A stretch of 7,824 nt of DNA from Chloroflexota bacterium. GTDB taxonomy: Bacteria; Chloroflexota; Anaerolineae; J102. Position numbers and translations under genes: made by a program. Positions 1 through 6,120 of this stretch are shown here, one piece after another. Under the pieces are notes generated by a model. That model saw nothing but the letters and a program-made list of their open reading frames with translations. It ran no database searches and was not told the DNA's origin. Location: positions 1 through 7,824 of the forward strand of contig JAADFV010000087.1 in assembly GCA_013152695.1 (NCBI GenBank). Reading direction: 5' to 3'. Each line of letters opens with the position of its first letter. Positions within the stretch are counted from its first letter, which is position 1.

Positions 1-563
1 CGTAATCCGGCCTTGATAAAAGTACCGCGAGCACTTGCTGGGGGCAAGGGGAAGCTGATATCGACGATCATTTCGTCGGGAGCAAGGGCTGTTTTGCGCA
101 CGCCCTGAAAGAATTGGGGAAACGAGAGCGTGCGTTCCCCCCGCACAGAGGCGAGGGTGACCTCAGCCTCGAGCACCCAAAGGGCGGGGATGGTATCGTT
201 GGCGGGGGATGCGGTAGCAAGATTACCGGCAATAGTGCCACGATTGCGAATTTGCGGCGCCCCCACTTCCCAACAGGCGCGCTGCAAAGGCCAGGCATAT
301 TGGGCAATGAGTTCATGGGCCACAGCCTGGTTGTGCGTCACCAGGGGGCCAATATGGATGCGATCCTGTTGGAGCTTGATCTGATCGAGGCCGGGCAGGC
401 GTGAGATATCAATCAAGGTTTGCGGTGCAGGTGCGCCATGTTCGATTTCTACCATGACATCGGTGCCGCCAGCAACCAGGCGAGGTTGATTCTGCGCATG
501 ATCGGCAAGGGCGGCAAGGGCTTCTCTCAAAGTGGCTGGAATGATGTAATAGGATTGAAGCAT
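1..563 (-). CDS. Molybdenum hydroxylase FAD-binding subunit (CoxM/XdhB type), C-terminus cut off
   Basis: Reading the minus strand from the ATG at 563-561 gives 187 codons with no stop before the window edge, so the C-terminal third is missing (the family is usually about 280-300 residues). The start fits the family, whose members begin with a short Y..P.TL.EAL segment (here Y6, P9, T11-L12, E14-L16). Two FAD-binding motifs of the PCMH-type fold are visible: AGGTD at residues 31-35, and the stretch 106-123 with RNRGTIAGNL followed by A-SPAND. In the family this subunit takes electrons from the [2Fe-2S] subunit of xanthine dehydrogenase, CO dehydrogenase or related Mo enzymes and passes them to NAD or quinone. 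The substrate cannot be told from this subunit. The Mo and FeS subunits, if present, would lie beyond position 1. The start lies 30 bp after the stop of the small upstream gene, suggesting one operon. I see no good Shine-Dalgarno before ATG 563, so translation may depend on coupling. The family call is confident. Confidence 0.93.
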   Translation of the reverse strand, partial: MLQSYYIIPATLREALAALADHAQNQPRLVAGGTDVMVEIEHGAPAPQTLIDISRLPGLDQIKLQQDRIHIGPLVTHNQAVAHELIAQYAWPLQRACWEVGAPQIRNRGTIAGNLATASPANDTIPALWVLEAEVTLASVRGERTLSFPQFFQGVRKTALAPDEMIVDISFPLPPASARGTFIKAGL

Positions 564-593
564 GGGTTATGTAGTTGGGAGAGATGAAGGGGG

Positions 594-788
594 CTAGAAG
601 CCGTAGAAAGAGTCTTCTTGATTTAGTTCACGATCCTGGAAATCCAGCAGGCGTGCTGCGTCTTCCAGGGTTTCGCATTGGCCGGACTCAACCATATCAC
701 GTAATACTTTCCATTCTTCTTCCTGAAGCTGACCTGTTGCCAGGCGTGTACTCCAAGATTTGGGGGGTTCATGAGCTACTGGTTTCAT
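594..788 (-). CDS. Small hypothetical protein, 64 aa
   Basis: The frame begins at ATG 788-786 and ends at TAG 596-594. An AGGAG ribosome binding site lies 7 nt before the ATG (plus-strand 796-800), and a plausible promoter lies further upstream, so this is probably a real gene rather than a chance frame. The product is soluble, acidic toward its end and predicted mainly helical (residues about 20-50, with EEEW, LRDMVE and LEDAARLL). It has one Cys (residue 38) and no membrane segment or signal peptide. I do not recognise the family. It lies just ahead of the Mo-hydroxylase FAD subunit with a 30-bp gap, so the two are probably co-transcribed. Whether it helps that enzyme or is a passenger cannot be said. 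The small size and charged helical character would also fit an antitoxin-like or regulatory protein, but no DNA-binding motif or toxin partner is visible. Confidence 0.66.
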   Translation of the reverse strand: MKPVAHEPPKSWSTRLATGQLQEEEWKVLRDMVESGQCETLEDAARLLDFQDRELNQEDSFYGF

Positions 789-795
789 GACGTTT

Positions 796-800
796 CTCCT
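796..800 (-). promoter_or_regulatory. Ribosome binding site of the 64-aa protein
   Basis: The minus strand reads AGGAGAAACGTC just before ATG 788. The AGGAG core is 7 nt from the start codon, which is near ideal spacing. It fixes the start and is the main support for calling this small frame a gene. Confidence 0.75.
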
Positions 801-875
801 GCGAGAGTGAGAAGAACGGGATTGGGGAGAGATGATTCAGAAACGATGGTTGAGAGCAAGGCATCATTGAAGGAT

Positions 876-904
876 ATTGTAGCGCACGCCGGGGGAGAGG
901 GCAA
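876..904 (-). promoter_or_regulatory. Candidate sigma-70-type promoter for the minus-strand operon
   Basis: On the minus strand, TTGCCC (904-899, 4 of 6 to the -35 consensus) is followed after exactly 17 nt by TACAAT (881-876, 5 of 6 to the -10 consensus). A transcript starting near 869 would have a leader of about 80 nt before ATG 788. It is the best promoter-like pair I found by eye in the divergent gap. The housekeeping consensus of this organism is not known. Confidence 0.4.
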
Positions 905-998
905 GGGTTTGAGACAAAGTGAGCAAGAGGGGAGCTCTCTTTTGCGCAAGGACTACCTCACGCAGACGTAGCCTGCAAATAGCACCCAATGCCCGATC

Positions 999-1004
999 TA
1001 TGAT
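999..1004 (+). promoter_or_regulatory. Candidate -10 box for the polysaccharide operon
   Basis: TATGAT matches the -10 consensus at 5 of 6 positions and lies 56 bp before ATG 1061. No convincing -35 box is found at 16-18 bp upstream (CTGCAA at 973-978 is weak and too far), so an activator or a different sigma factor may be involved. This is a tentative call by eye. Confidence 0.3.
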
Positions 1005-1049
1005 AGGATCAAGCCACGATTCTGTTGTCAACACCCTATCTACAGAACC

Positions 1050-1054
1050 GAGGA
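1050..1054 (+). promoter_or_regulatory. Ribosome binding site deciding the start of the first wzz-like gene
   Basis: GAGGA lies 6 nt before ATG 1061. This choice excludes the in-frame TTG at 1025, which would place the ribosome binding site inside the coding region. It also gives the product the usual short cytoplasmic N-terminus (MELRAYW) before the first membrane helix. Confidence 0.8.
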
Positions 1055-1060
1055 AATTTT

Positions 1061-1747
1061 ATGGAACTTCGCGCTTACTGGCAGATCTTTCTGCGGCGAT
1101 GGTGGGTAGCGGCTGCTCTCGTTCTCCTTACGCTCGTATTGACCCTGATTACACAAAAACCCTGGCAACCCCACCCTCCCACCTACGCCCAGAGCCTCTC
1201 TTTTAGCGTGGGTGTGCGCCCGCAACCCTCACCCAGCGAATATAATTACGACGGCTATTACACCGCCCTCGCCTCTGAATATCTCATCGACGATTTTGCC
1301 GAAATTGTCAAAGGTTCAGAGTTTGCCGCACGCGTCTCACAGCGTTTGCAAGACCAAGGCATCGAGGTGGCTCCGGGCGCCATTCAGGGCAGCACCCAAA
1401 CCGGCACCCTTCACCGCATTCTCCAGGTCACTATCTATTCCGGTGATGCCCAGCAACTTCCCCTCATCGCCGATGCTGTGAGTCAAACCCTCACCGAAGA
1501 CGCCTATCTCTTTATGCCGCGCCTTTTGGCCGGACAGGGCGCCGTCTATCTCATCAATCGCGGCAATGTCGTTACCATCGGCCCCAGCTTACGCCAACGC
1601 TTGGATTTACCCTTACGCCTGGTTTTAGCCCTGGTGGCGGGGATCGGCCTCATCTTTTTCTGGGAATATATCGATGATCGAATCCGCACCAGAGACGATC
1701 TCGAAGCTCTGGGCCTGACAGTAATGGCAGAAATTCCCCGCCCCTAA
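1061..1747 (+). CDS. Wzz-like polysaccharide chain-length / co-polymerase protein (first, divergent copy)
   Basis: The 228-residue product has the Wzz topology: a short cytoplasmic start (ELRAYWQIFLRRWW), a membrane helix at about 14-30, a soluble extracytoplasmic domain (about 32-182), and a second helix at about 185-201. It ends with the typical cytoplasmic segment, EYIDDRIRT at 202-210 and then LEALGLTVMAEIP, which matches the Wzz/CpsC pattern 'D..I.T..D...LG..V...IP'. Family members sit in the inner membrane and set polymer length, often with a tyrosine kinase. It stops right after IPRP, so it has almost no cytoplasmic tail. It also lacks the proline-rich motif that normally precedes the second helix, and it is more divergent than its neighbour. 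It is the first gene of the plus-strand operon, 100 bp ahead of a second Wzz-like gene. The fold-level call is fairly sure. Its specific role (structural partner, export adaptor) is inference. Confidence 0.8.
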   Translation: MELRAYWQIFLRRWWVAAALVLLTLVLTLITQKPWQPHPPTYAQSLSFSVGVRPQPSPSEYNYDGYYTALASEYLIDDFAEIVKGSEFAARVSQRLQDQGIEVAPGAIQGSTQTGTLHRILQVTIYSGDAQQLPLIADAVSQTLTEDAYLFMPRLLAGQGAVYLINRGNVVTIGPSLRQRLDLPLRLVLALVAGIGLIFFWEYIDDRIRTRDDLEALGLTVMAEIPRP

Positions 1748-1782
1748 GCCCCGGTCAGATTCCAAGACCACGACCTTTATGC

Positions 1783-1788
1783 TACAAT
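1783..1788 (+). promoter_or_regulatory. Possible internal -10 box
   Basis: TACAAT (5 of 6) lies in the 100-bp gap before the second wzz-like gene. The matching -35 position holds only TTCCAA (1760-1765, 3 of 6). An internal promoter is possible but weakly supported. Confidence 0.22.
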
Positions 1789-1811
1789 AAACCTACAACT
1801 CTGGTTAAACC

Positions 1812-1830
1812 GCCACGAGCTTGCCGTGGC
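1812..1830 (+). repeat. Hairpin directly before the second wzz-like gene's ribosome binding site
   Basis: GCCACG (1812-1817) and CGTGGC (1825-1830) form a perfect 6-bp stem with a 7-nt loop. One base later comes the GAGGA ribosome binding site (1832-1836). There is no T tract, so it is not a typical terminator. Its position would allow it to influence ribosome access or stabilise the 5' end of a processed message. That function is inference. Confidence 0.4.
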
Positions 1831-1847
1831 TGAGGACATTGTACTCT

Positions 1848-2570
1848 ATGGAAATTAGAACCTATTTAAGTATTCTTCGGCGTCGAGGTTGGATTATTCT
1901 CCTCGCGGCCGTCATTGCTGGTGCTGCAGCCTTCGGCTTCAGCCGTCTCCAAGAACCCATCTATCGTGCTCGTATTCTTGTCAGTGTATTGCCGGCCCGT
2001 GCTGATTGGGGCTTGAGTAATTCGACCAAAGACCTCTTGCGCAACTTCCAAACGAACATGCTGACCCATCGCATGGCACAAAAAGTGATCGATCGGGCGC
2101 AGTTGGACATGAATACCTACGAATTGTTGTCTGAAGTGGAAGCCAATCCCGAACCGGACCGCTTTATCATCGAAATTGTCGCTAAAGACCCCGATCCGCA
2201 GACGGCTATCGACATTGTGCAAACGATGGCGCAAATTTTTGTGGATGAGCGCACAGCCTGGAATCAGGAACAGGATAAACGCGATCGTATCGATGTCACC
2301 ATCGTCGATAGTGTCCGCGATGCTCCTAAATGGAAGCCCAATCCCCTCATGAACACTCTTGCCGGCATCATTTTAGGGATATTGTTGGGTGGCATCATCG
2401 TCTTTGTCCTGGAGTGGTTGGAGTCCGGCATCATCCGCACCACTAAAGATGTCGAGCGCTTCTTGGACATCCCCGTTCTGGGCGCCATTCCTTCTACTGA
2501 CTCCCACCCCACGGTGGGGCACAAACAGCGCAAGGAACGCCTGCAACACTCACTTTCTCAAACATCTTAA
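1848..2570 (+). CDS. Wzz-like polysaccharide chain-length protein / BY-kinase adaptor (second copy)
   Basis: I choose ATG 1848 (240 residues), with GAGGA 11 nt upstream. The in-frame TTG codons at 1821 and 1839 lie in the hairpin or almost on the ribosome binding site. The product starts MEIRTYLSILRRRGW, has a first helix at about 15-31, a periplasmic or extracellular Wzz domain with a YRAR.LVSV strand near 39-47, and the proline motif PKWKPNP at 160-166. A glycine-rich second helix follows at about 168-188, then the cytoplasmic motif IIRTTKDVERFLDIPVLGAI, ending at residue 214. Unlike the first copy it carries a basic tail (216-240). In split CpsC/CpsD-type systems the cytoplasmic end of the Wzz protein binds and activates the tyrosine kinase. 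The kinase gene follows after 24 bp, so this copy is its likely partner. A co-polymerase role in surface-polysaccharide length control is the family expectation. Confidence 0.88.
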   Translation: MEIRTYLSILRRRGWIILLAAVIAGAAAFGFSRLQEPIYRARILVSVLPARADWGLSNSTKDLLRNFQTNMLTHRMAQKVIDRAQLDMNTYELLSEVEANPEPDRFIIEIVAKDPDPQTAIDIVQTMAQIFVDERTAWNQEQDKRDRIDVTIVDSVRDAPKWKPNPLMNTLAGIILGILLGGIIVFVLEWLESGIIRTTKDVERFLDIPVLGAIPSTDSHPTVGHKQRKERLQHSLSQTS

Positions 2571-2594
2571 CCTGAACAGGCCTAAAAACAGCTT

Positions 2595-3254
2595 ATGTCC
2601 ACGGATATCATCACTCTCATCGACTCTCGTTCAGCGCAGGCTGAGGCCTATCGCAGCTTACGCACGAATCTCGAGTTTTCCAGCCTCGATCATCCCTTAC
2701 GCACTCTTCTTATCACCAGTGCCGAACCAGATGAGGGCAAATCGACTATTCTCGCCAATCTTGGGGTTATCTACGCCCAAACCAACAAAAACGTCATCCT
2801 CATCGATGCTGATCTACGACGGCCCCGCCTGCATCACTTTTTTGGCGTAAGCAATAACACAGGGCTTTCCTCTGCCCTCCTCAACCCCGACGATCCTTTT
2901 CCTCTACAAGAAACAGAAGTCGCCGGGCTCAAGATTCTTACCAGCGGGCCACTTCCTCCCAATCCCGCCGATCTCCTCGCTTCCCGCCGCATGGACGCCC
3001 TTCTCCAGCAGCTACAGGAAGAGGCCGACATCATTTTACTCGATGCACCTCCCGTCATTGCCGTCACTGATGCTGCGATCCTCGCCACCAAAGTTGACGG
3101 CGTACTGCTGGTGACAAGCGCTGGCCATACCAAACGAGAACACGCTCAACGTGCCAAAGAACTCCTGACCAAGGTCAATGCCCGCATTGTGGGCGCAGTG
3201 CTCACCAACGCTGTTCTCGATACGAGCATTTACCGCTACTATGGCCAGGAATAA
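2595..3254 (+). CDS. Bacterial tyrosine kinase, CpsD/CapB type
   Basis: The 219-residue cytosolic P-loop protein has the BY-kinase motifs in order. The EAYRSLRTNLEF segment (17-28) holds the E..R..R oligomerisation motif. The Walker A is SAEPDEGKST (42-51), the Walker A' ILIDADLRRP (68-77) and the Walker B IILLDAPP (146-153). The tail is short and tyrosine-bearing (Y213, Y215, Y216). In this family the kinase autophosphorylates on tail tyrosines in trans within a ring. Cycling of that state, driven through the Wzz partner, controls polymer length and export. It has no membrane helix, so it depends on a separate Wzz protein, here the gene just upstream. Only three tail tyrosines remain, fewer than in well-known capsule kinases, and D46 replaces the commoner Gly in the P-loop. 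The ribosome binding site is weak. A MinD/ParA relative is excluded by the YR.LRTN motif. A dedicated phosphatase is not in the window. Confidence 0.92.
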   Translation: MSTDIITLIDSRSAQAEAYRSLRTNLEFSSLDHPLRTLLITSAEPDEGKSTILANLGVIYAQTNKNVILIDADLRRPRLHHFFGVSNNTGLSSALLNPDDPFPLQETEVAGLKILTSGPLPPNPADLLASRRMDALLQQLQEEADIILLDAPPVIAVTDAAILATKVDGVLLVTSAGHTKREHAQRAKELLTKVNARIVGAVLTNAVLDTSIYRYYGQE

Positions 3255-3315
3255 ACAGCCCTCCACATCGCTTAGAGTGCTAAGTACCGACATTCCTTCT
3301 TAGGAGAAGCCCCCT
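3255..3315 (+). promoter_or_regulatory. Intergenic spacer with small hairpin and strong ribosome binding site for rmlA
   Basis: CTTAG (3271-3275) and CTAAG (3280-3284) form a 5-bp stem with a 4-nt loop and no T tract, so it is too weak to call a terminator. AGGAG at 3302-3306 lies 9 nt before ATG 3316 and fixes the rmlA start. I see no convincing promoter, so read-through from the kinase gene is likely. Confidence 0.45.
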
Positions 3316-4389
3316 ATGAAAGCGTTGATCTTGAGCGGTGGCAAAGGTTCACGCCTTTACCCCCTGACCTACACCAACGCCAAACAACTGATTCCCGTGG
3401 CCAATAAGCCTGTTCTCTTTCGCGTGATCGAGGCGATTCGTGATGCCGGCATCACAAACATCGGCATCATTATTGGCGATGATGAAAATGGCAAGCGCGT
3501 GCGTGAGGCTGTGGGACAGGGACGACGCTGGCAGGTCGACATCACTTATATTGTGCAAGAAGCACCTCTGGGCCTGGCCCACTGCGTCCATATCGCCCGC
3601 GACTTTCTGGGCGAGGAGCGATTTGTCATGTTTTTGGGCGACAACGTCATCGAAGGGGGCATCAGTAACCTTATCCGAGAATTCGAACAATCTGACTACA
3701 GCAGCCAGATCGTCTTGACGCCGGTGAGCGAGCCTCAGCATTATGGCGTCGCCGAACTCAATCCTGATCGCACTATCAAAAAACTGGTTGAAAAACCGCG
3801 CAATCCTCGTAGTAACCTCGCTTTGGTCGGTATCTACATGTTCGATACCCACATTCATGAGGCCGTGCGCAATATCAAACCTTCATGGCGGGGAGAGTTG
3901 GAAATTACAGATGCCATCCAATGGCTGGTGGAGCAGGGCTACAACGTTCATCCCTACATCCACCGGGGCTGGTGGATCGATACCGGTAAACCTATCGATA
4001 TGCTCGCGGCCAATGCCAAGGTGTTGGAAGAGCTCACACCTCAGATCGAGGGTTTTGTCGATCGTGATTCTCAGGTAGATGAACGGGTCACGATCGAGGC
4101 CGGAGCCGAAATTGTCAACAGCGTCGTACGCGGGCCCACCATCATCGGCAGCAATACGCGCATCGTCAACAGCTATATCGGCCCCTTTACCTCCATCTAC
4201 CATGATTGCGAAATCGAAAACGCAGAAATAGAATACAGCGTCATACTCGAGCACAGTAAAATTAAGAATGTCCCCACCCGTATTACCGACAGTCTTATTG
4301 GCCGCAATGTGCTGGTAGAACATTCCGAACTCAAACCCCAGGCCATTAAACTTACCCTGGGCGACAATTCACGACTAGGACTCATCTAA
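3316..4389 (+). CDS. rmlA: Glucose-1-phosphate thymidylyltransferase, long form
   Basis: The enzyme joins glucose-1-phosphate and dTTP to give dTDP-glucose and pyrophosphate in the cytosol, the first committed step toward dTDP-deoxysugars. The nucleotidyltransferase signature LSGGKGSRLYPLT (6-18) is followed by AKQLIPVANKP (22-32) with K23. LGDN at 107-110 holds the catalytic metal ligand D109. VEKP is at 158-161 and GWWIDTG at 218-224 with the second metal ligand D222. The 357 residues exceed the roughly 290 of the classic RmlA. The extra part (about 240-357) is a left-handed beta-helix with hexapeptide-like repeats, ending in LGDNSRLGLI. This matches the long-form RmlA family (StrD-like, found in actinobacteria, archaea and Chloroflexota). 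Some relatives also use UTP, so nucleotide specificity is not certain. The gene follows the kinase by 61 bp and is followed directly by a gene of unknown function. Confidence 0.95.
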   Translation: MKALILSGGKGSRLYPLTYTNAKQLIPVANKPVLFRVIEAIRDAGITNIGIIIGDDENGKRVREAVGQGRRWQVDITYIVQEAPLGLAHCVHIARDFLGEERFVMFLGDNVIEGGISNLIREFEQSDYSSQIVLTPVSEPQHYGVAELNPDRTIKKLVEKPRNPRSNLALVGIYMFDTHIHEAVRNIKPSWRGELEITDAIQWLVEQGYNVHPYIHRGWWIDTGKPIDMLAANAKVLEELTPQIEGFVDRDSQVDERVTIEAGAEIVNSVVRGPTIIGSNTRIVNSYIGPFTSIYHDCEIENAEIEYSVILEHSKIKNVPTRITDSLIGRNVLVEHSELKPQAIKLTLGDNSRLGLI

Positions 4390-4393
4390 CGTT

Positions 4394-5083
4394 TTGCCCG
4401 CTTCTCTCCCTGACCTAGCCGCGCATCTGGCCCAACCCTTTCGTTATTGGCCCTGTCAAAGTCTGGCAGCATCTTTCGCCCATATCTCCTTTGTTCCCGC
4501 CTACCGCGTCCCCGCGCACGGCGATGCCCGCCGTCGTATCCAGCGCTTAGCCGATGCCATCGCCATTCTTGCCGAACGCCTGCACCGCCTGCAAAAAGCT
4601 CTGGCCTACTGGCGTCATTTCGATGCCAGCGCCTATTTCGATCTCCGACCCGCACAAACACGCGCCATCGTTCGTTTCGAGCGTTTAGGGGCAGTCATCG
4701 ATGTCACCCTTTATGCCGATCTGCTTTCTCCTGCCTTTCGTGTAGCAGAGCGTTTCTGGGGTGAATCCTACTGTCCCGCTTACTACGCTGCGACCGAATC
4801 CCCTACCGACATCTTTACGCAAGACTTCCGCCTGCATACCCAACCCACCATGCAAGAGTATCTTCGCTCTGCCCAGGAAGAAATTGCTGCTGTCGGAAAT
4901 CTTCTCTTTCAACGAGGGGATATTACTTTTCTTGCCGCGGCCGCTGCACCCGACGAACGCCAGCGGCATATCACGCACCTGTCCCTGGCCGATAACGATC
5001 TCTTCCCTTCTTTCCTTCATCTTCCCACCCTCACCCTTAGCCGAAGCTTTGACCTCTTGGAAATAGGATACACTTCCCGATGA
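4394..5083 (+). CDS. Hypothetical protein between rmlA and rmlB, 229 aa
   Basis: I do not recognise this family. The frame starts at TTG 4394, the first possible start after an in-frame TAG at 4376-4378. No ATG occurs until about residue 152, so a TTG or another non-ATG start is needed. The ribosome binding site is poor (AGGA 4377-4380, distant). Evidence that it is real: it fills the 690-bp space between two sure genes, stays open throughout, and its TGA overlaps the ATG of rmlB (ATGA, 5080-5083), a standard translational-coupling arrangement. The product is soluble, with no signal peptide or membrane helix, and is rich in Ala, Leu, Arg and aromatic residues. A charged amphipathic helix with coiled-coil character spans about 46-74 (RRRIQRLADAIAILAERLHRL). 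Later parts include LSPAFRVAERFWGESYCPAYY (about 109-129) and a mixed C-terminal half. The context suggests a cytosolic role tied to dTDP-sugar or polymer synthesis, but no reaction can be assigned. Confidence 0.72.
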   Translation: MPASLPDLAAHLAQPFRYWPCQSLAASFAHISFVPAYRVPAHGDARRRIQRLADAIAILAERLHRLQKALAYWRHFDASAYFDLRPAQTRAIVRFERLGAVIDVTLYADLLSPAFRVAERFWGESYCPAYYAATESPTDIFTQDFRLHTQPTMQEYLRSAQEEIAAVGNLLFQRGDITFLAAAAAPDERQRHITHLSLADNDLFPSFLHLPTLTLSRSFDLLEIGYTSR

Positions 5084-6111
5084 AGAATTTTCTGATCACC
5101 GGTGGCGCTGGTTTTATTGGCGCCAATTTCGTCCATCACCTCCTTGCCACCTATCCCGACTACCGCGTCGTGGTTTTCGATAAACTTACCTATGCGGGTA
5201 ATCTCAATAATCTGGCCGATGTCAGCGACGATCCTCGCTACACCTTCGTTCGCGGCGACATCTGTGATGCTCAGGCGGTGGAAACGGTGATTCGCGAGCA
5301 TAGCATCGACACCATCGTCAATTTTGCAGCCGAAACCCATGTGGACCGTTCCATCATGGAGCCCGACGCCTTCATTCGTACCGATGTCATCGGCACTCAC
5401 GTTTTACTTGAGGCCGCACGTAAACTGGGCCTGGAGCGTTACCACCAGATTTCTACCGACGAGGTCTACGGGCACATCCCCGCCGGCTACTCCTCGCGCG
5501 AAACCGATCCCGTGGCGCCTCGCAGTCCCTATTCGGCCAGCAAAGCCAGTGGTGATCTCCTCGTCCTTTCCTACTGGGTCACCTACCAATTGCCGGTGAC
5601 TATTACGCGCGGGGCCAACAACATTGGCCCCTACCAATATCCCGAAAAGGTTGTCCCCCTCTTCGTGACCAATGCCCTCGAAGGCAAACCCCTGCCTGTA
5701 TATGGCGATGGTCGCCAGATGCGCGATTACCAATGGGTGGGAGATCACTGCCAGGGCATTGATGTCGTCATTCATCATGGCCAATTGGGGGAGATCTACA
5801 ATGTGGGTACAGGGCAAGAAATGGAGAATCTACGCATGGTCGAGATCCTCTTGGATGAACTCGGTGCCCCTCGTAGCCTGATTCAGCATGTCGAAGACCG
5901 CCCTGGCCATGACCGACGTTACTCCCTCAATGTCGATAAACTCAAAGCCCTGGGCTGGCAACCGCAACATGATTGTGAAACAGCCATCCGCCGCACCGTA
6001 CGCTGGTATGTGGATAACGAATGGTGGTGGCGACCTCTCAAAGATGGCGAGTTCAAAAAATACTACCAACGCTTATACGGTAATCGCAAAAAGATTTCTG
6101 TTCCCTCCTAA
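5080..6111 (+). CDS. rmlB: dTDP-glucose 4,6-dehydratase
   Basis: The enzyme converts dTDP-glucose to dTDP-4-keto-6-deoxyglucose with bound NAD in the cytosol, directly using the product of the rmlA gene upstream. It is an extended short-chain dehydrogenase of 343 residues, normal for RmlB. The Rossmann motif TGGAGFIG (7-14) is followed by DKLTYAGNL (34-42), which is diagnostic for RmlB, and by NFAAETHVDRS (81-91). The catalytic triplet is T126-D127-E128 within ISTDEVYG, and the YSASK motif gives Y151 and K155. Substrate-binding segments RGANNIGPYQYPEK and RPGHDRRYS are present. All key residues are intact. The start ATG overlaps the stop of the preceding unknown gene by ATGA, so the two are translationally coupled. 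No rmlC or rmlD follows in the window, so the final deoxysugar (L-rhamnose or another 6-deoxyhexose) stays open. Confidence 0.97.
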   Translation: MKNFLITGGAGFIGANFVHHLLATYPDYRVVVFDKLTYAGNLNNLADVSDDPRYTFVRGDICDAQAVETVIREHSIDTIVNFAAETHVDRSIMEPDAFIRTDVIGTHVLLEAARKLGLERYHQISTDEVYGHIPAGYSSRETDPVAPRSPYSASKASGDLLVLSYWVTYQLPVTITRGANNIGPYQYPEKVVPLFVTNALEGKPLPVYGDGRQMRDYQWVGDHCQGIDVVIHHGQLGEIYNVGTGQEMENLRMVEILLDELGAPRSLIQHVEDRPGHDRRYSLNVDKLKALGWQPQHDCETAIRRTVRWYVDNEWWWRPLKDGEFKKYYQRLYGNRKKISVPS

Positions 6112-6120
6112 ACACCTCTT

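Larger units (their letters stand above)
789..1060. other. Divergent intergenic region
   Basis: These 272 bases separate the minus-strand oxidoreductase operon from the plus-strand polysaccharide operon. The plus strand is purine-rich (runs of GGGGGAGAGGG and AAGAGGGGAG). It holds one candidate promoter in each direction and the two ribosome binding sites at its ends. Open frames that cross it overlap the 64-aa gene or the wzz-like gene and have no ribosome binding site, so I call no gene here. I found no clear operator dyad and no RNA gene. Confidence 0.7.

Noticed and set aside
114..404. Plus-strand open frames over the left edge
   Set aside because: They run antisense to the FAD-subunit gene, whose minus-strand product carries clear family motifs. 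They have no ribosome binding site or recognisable product.
924..944. Possible terminator: AAGAGGGGAGCTCTCTTTT
   Set aside because: The symmetry is centred on GAGCTC without a loop and needs several G-T pairs. No plus-strand gene lies upstream for it to terminate.
1025..1060. In-frame TTG start giving a 12-residue longer Wzz-like protein
   Set aside because: The GAGGA ribosome binding site with ideal spacing points to ATG 1061, and the longer start would place that site within the coding region.
771..1206. Plus-strand open frames across the divergent gap
   Set aside because: They overlap the 64-aa gene or the first wzz-like gene in another frame, have no ribosome binding site, and give low-complexity Arg/Ser-rich products.
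1821..1847. In-frame TTG starts (1821, 1839) for the second Wzz-like protein
   Set aside because: TTG 1821 lies inside the hairpin and has no ribosome binding site. TTG 1839 is only 2 nt from GAGGA. ATG 1848 gives the family-typical N-terminus.
2503..2518. GC-rich hairpin CCCACC-CCAC-GGTGGG near the end of the second wzz-like gene
   Set aside because: It lies inside coding sequence with no T tract, and a 6-bp stem of this base composition can arise by chance. No function is suggested.
3349..4323. Long minus-strand open frames opposite rmlA (169 and 146 aa)
   Set aside because: They mirror the codon pattern of the strongly supported rmlA gene, and no independent start signal or family match is visible.
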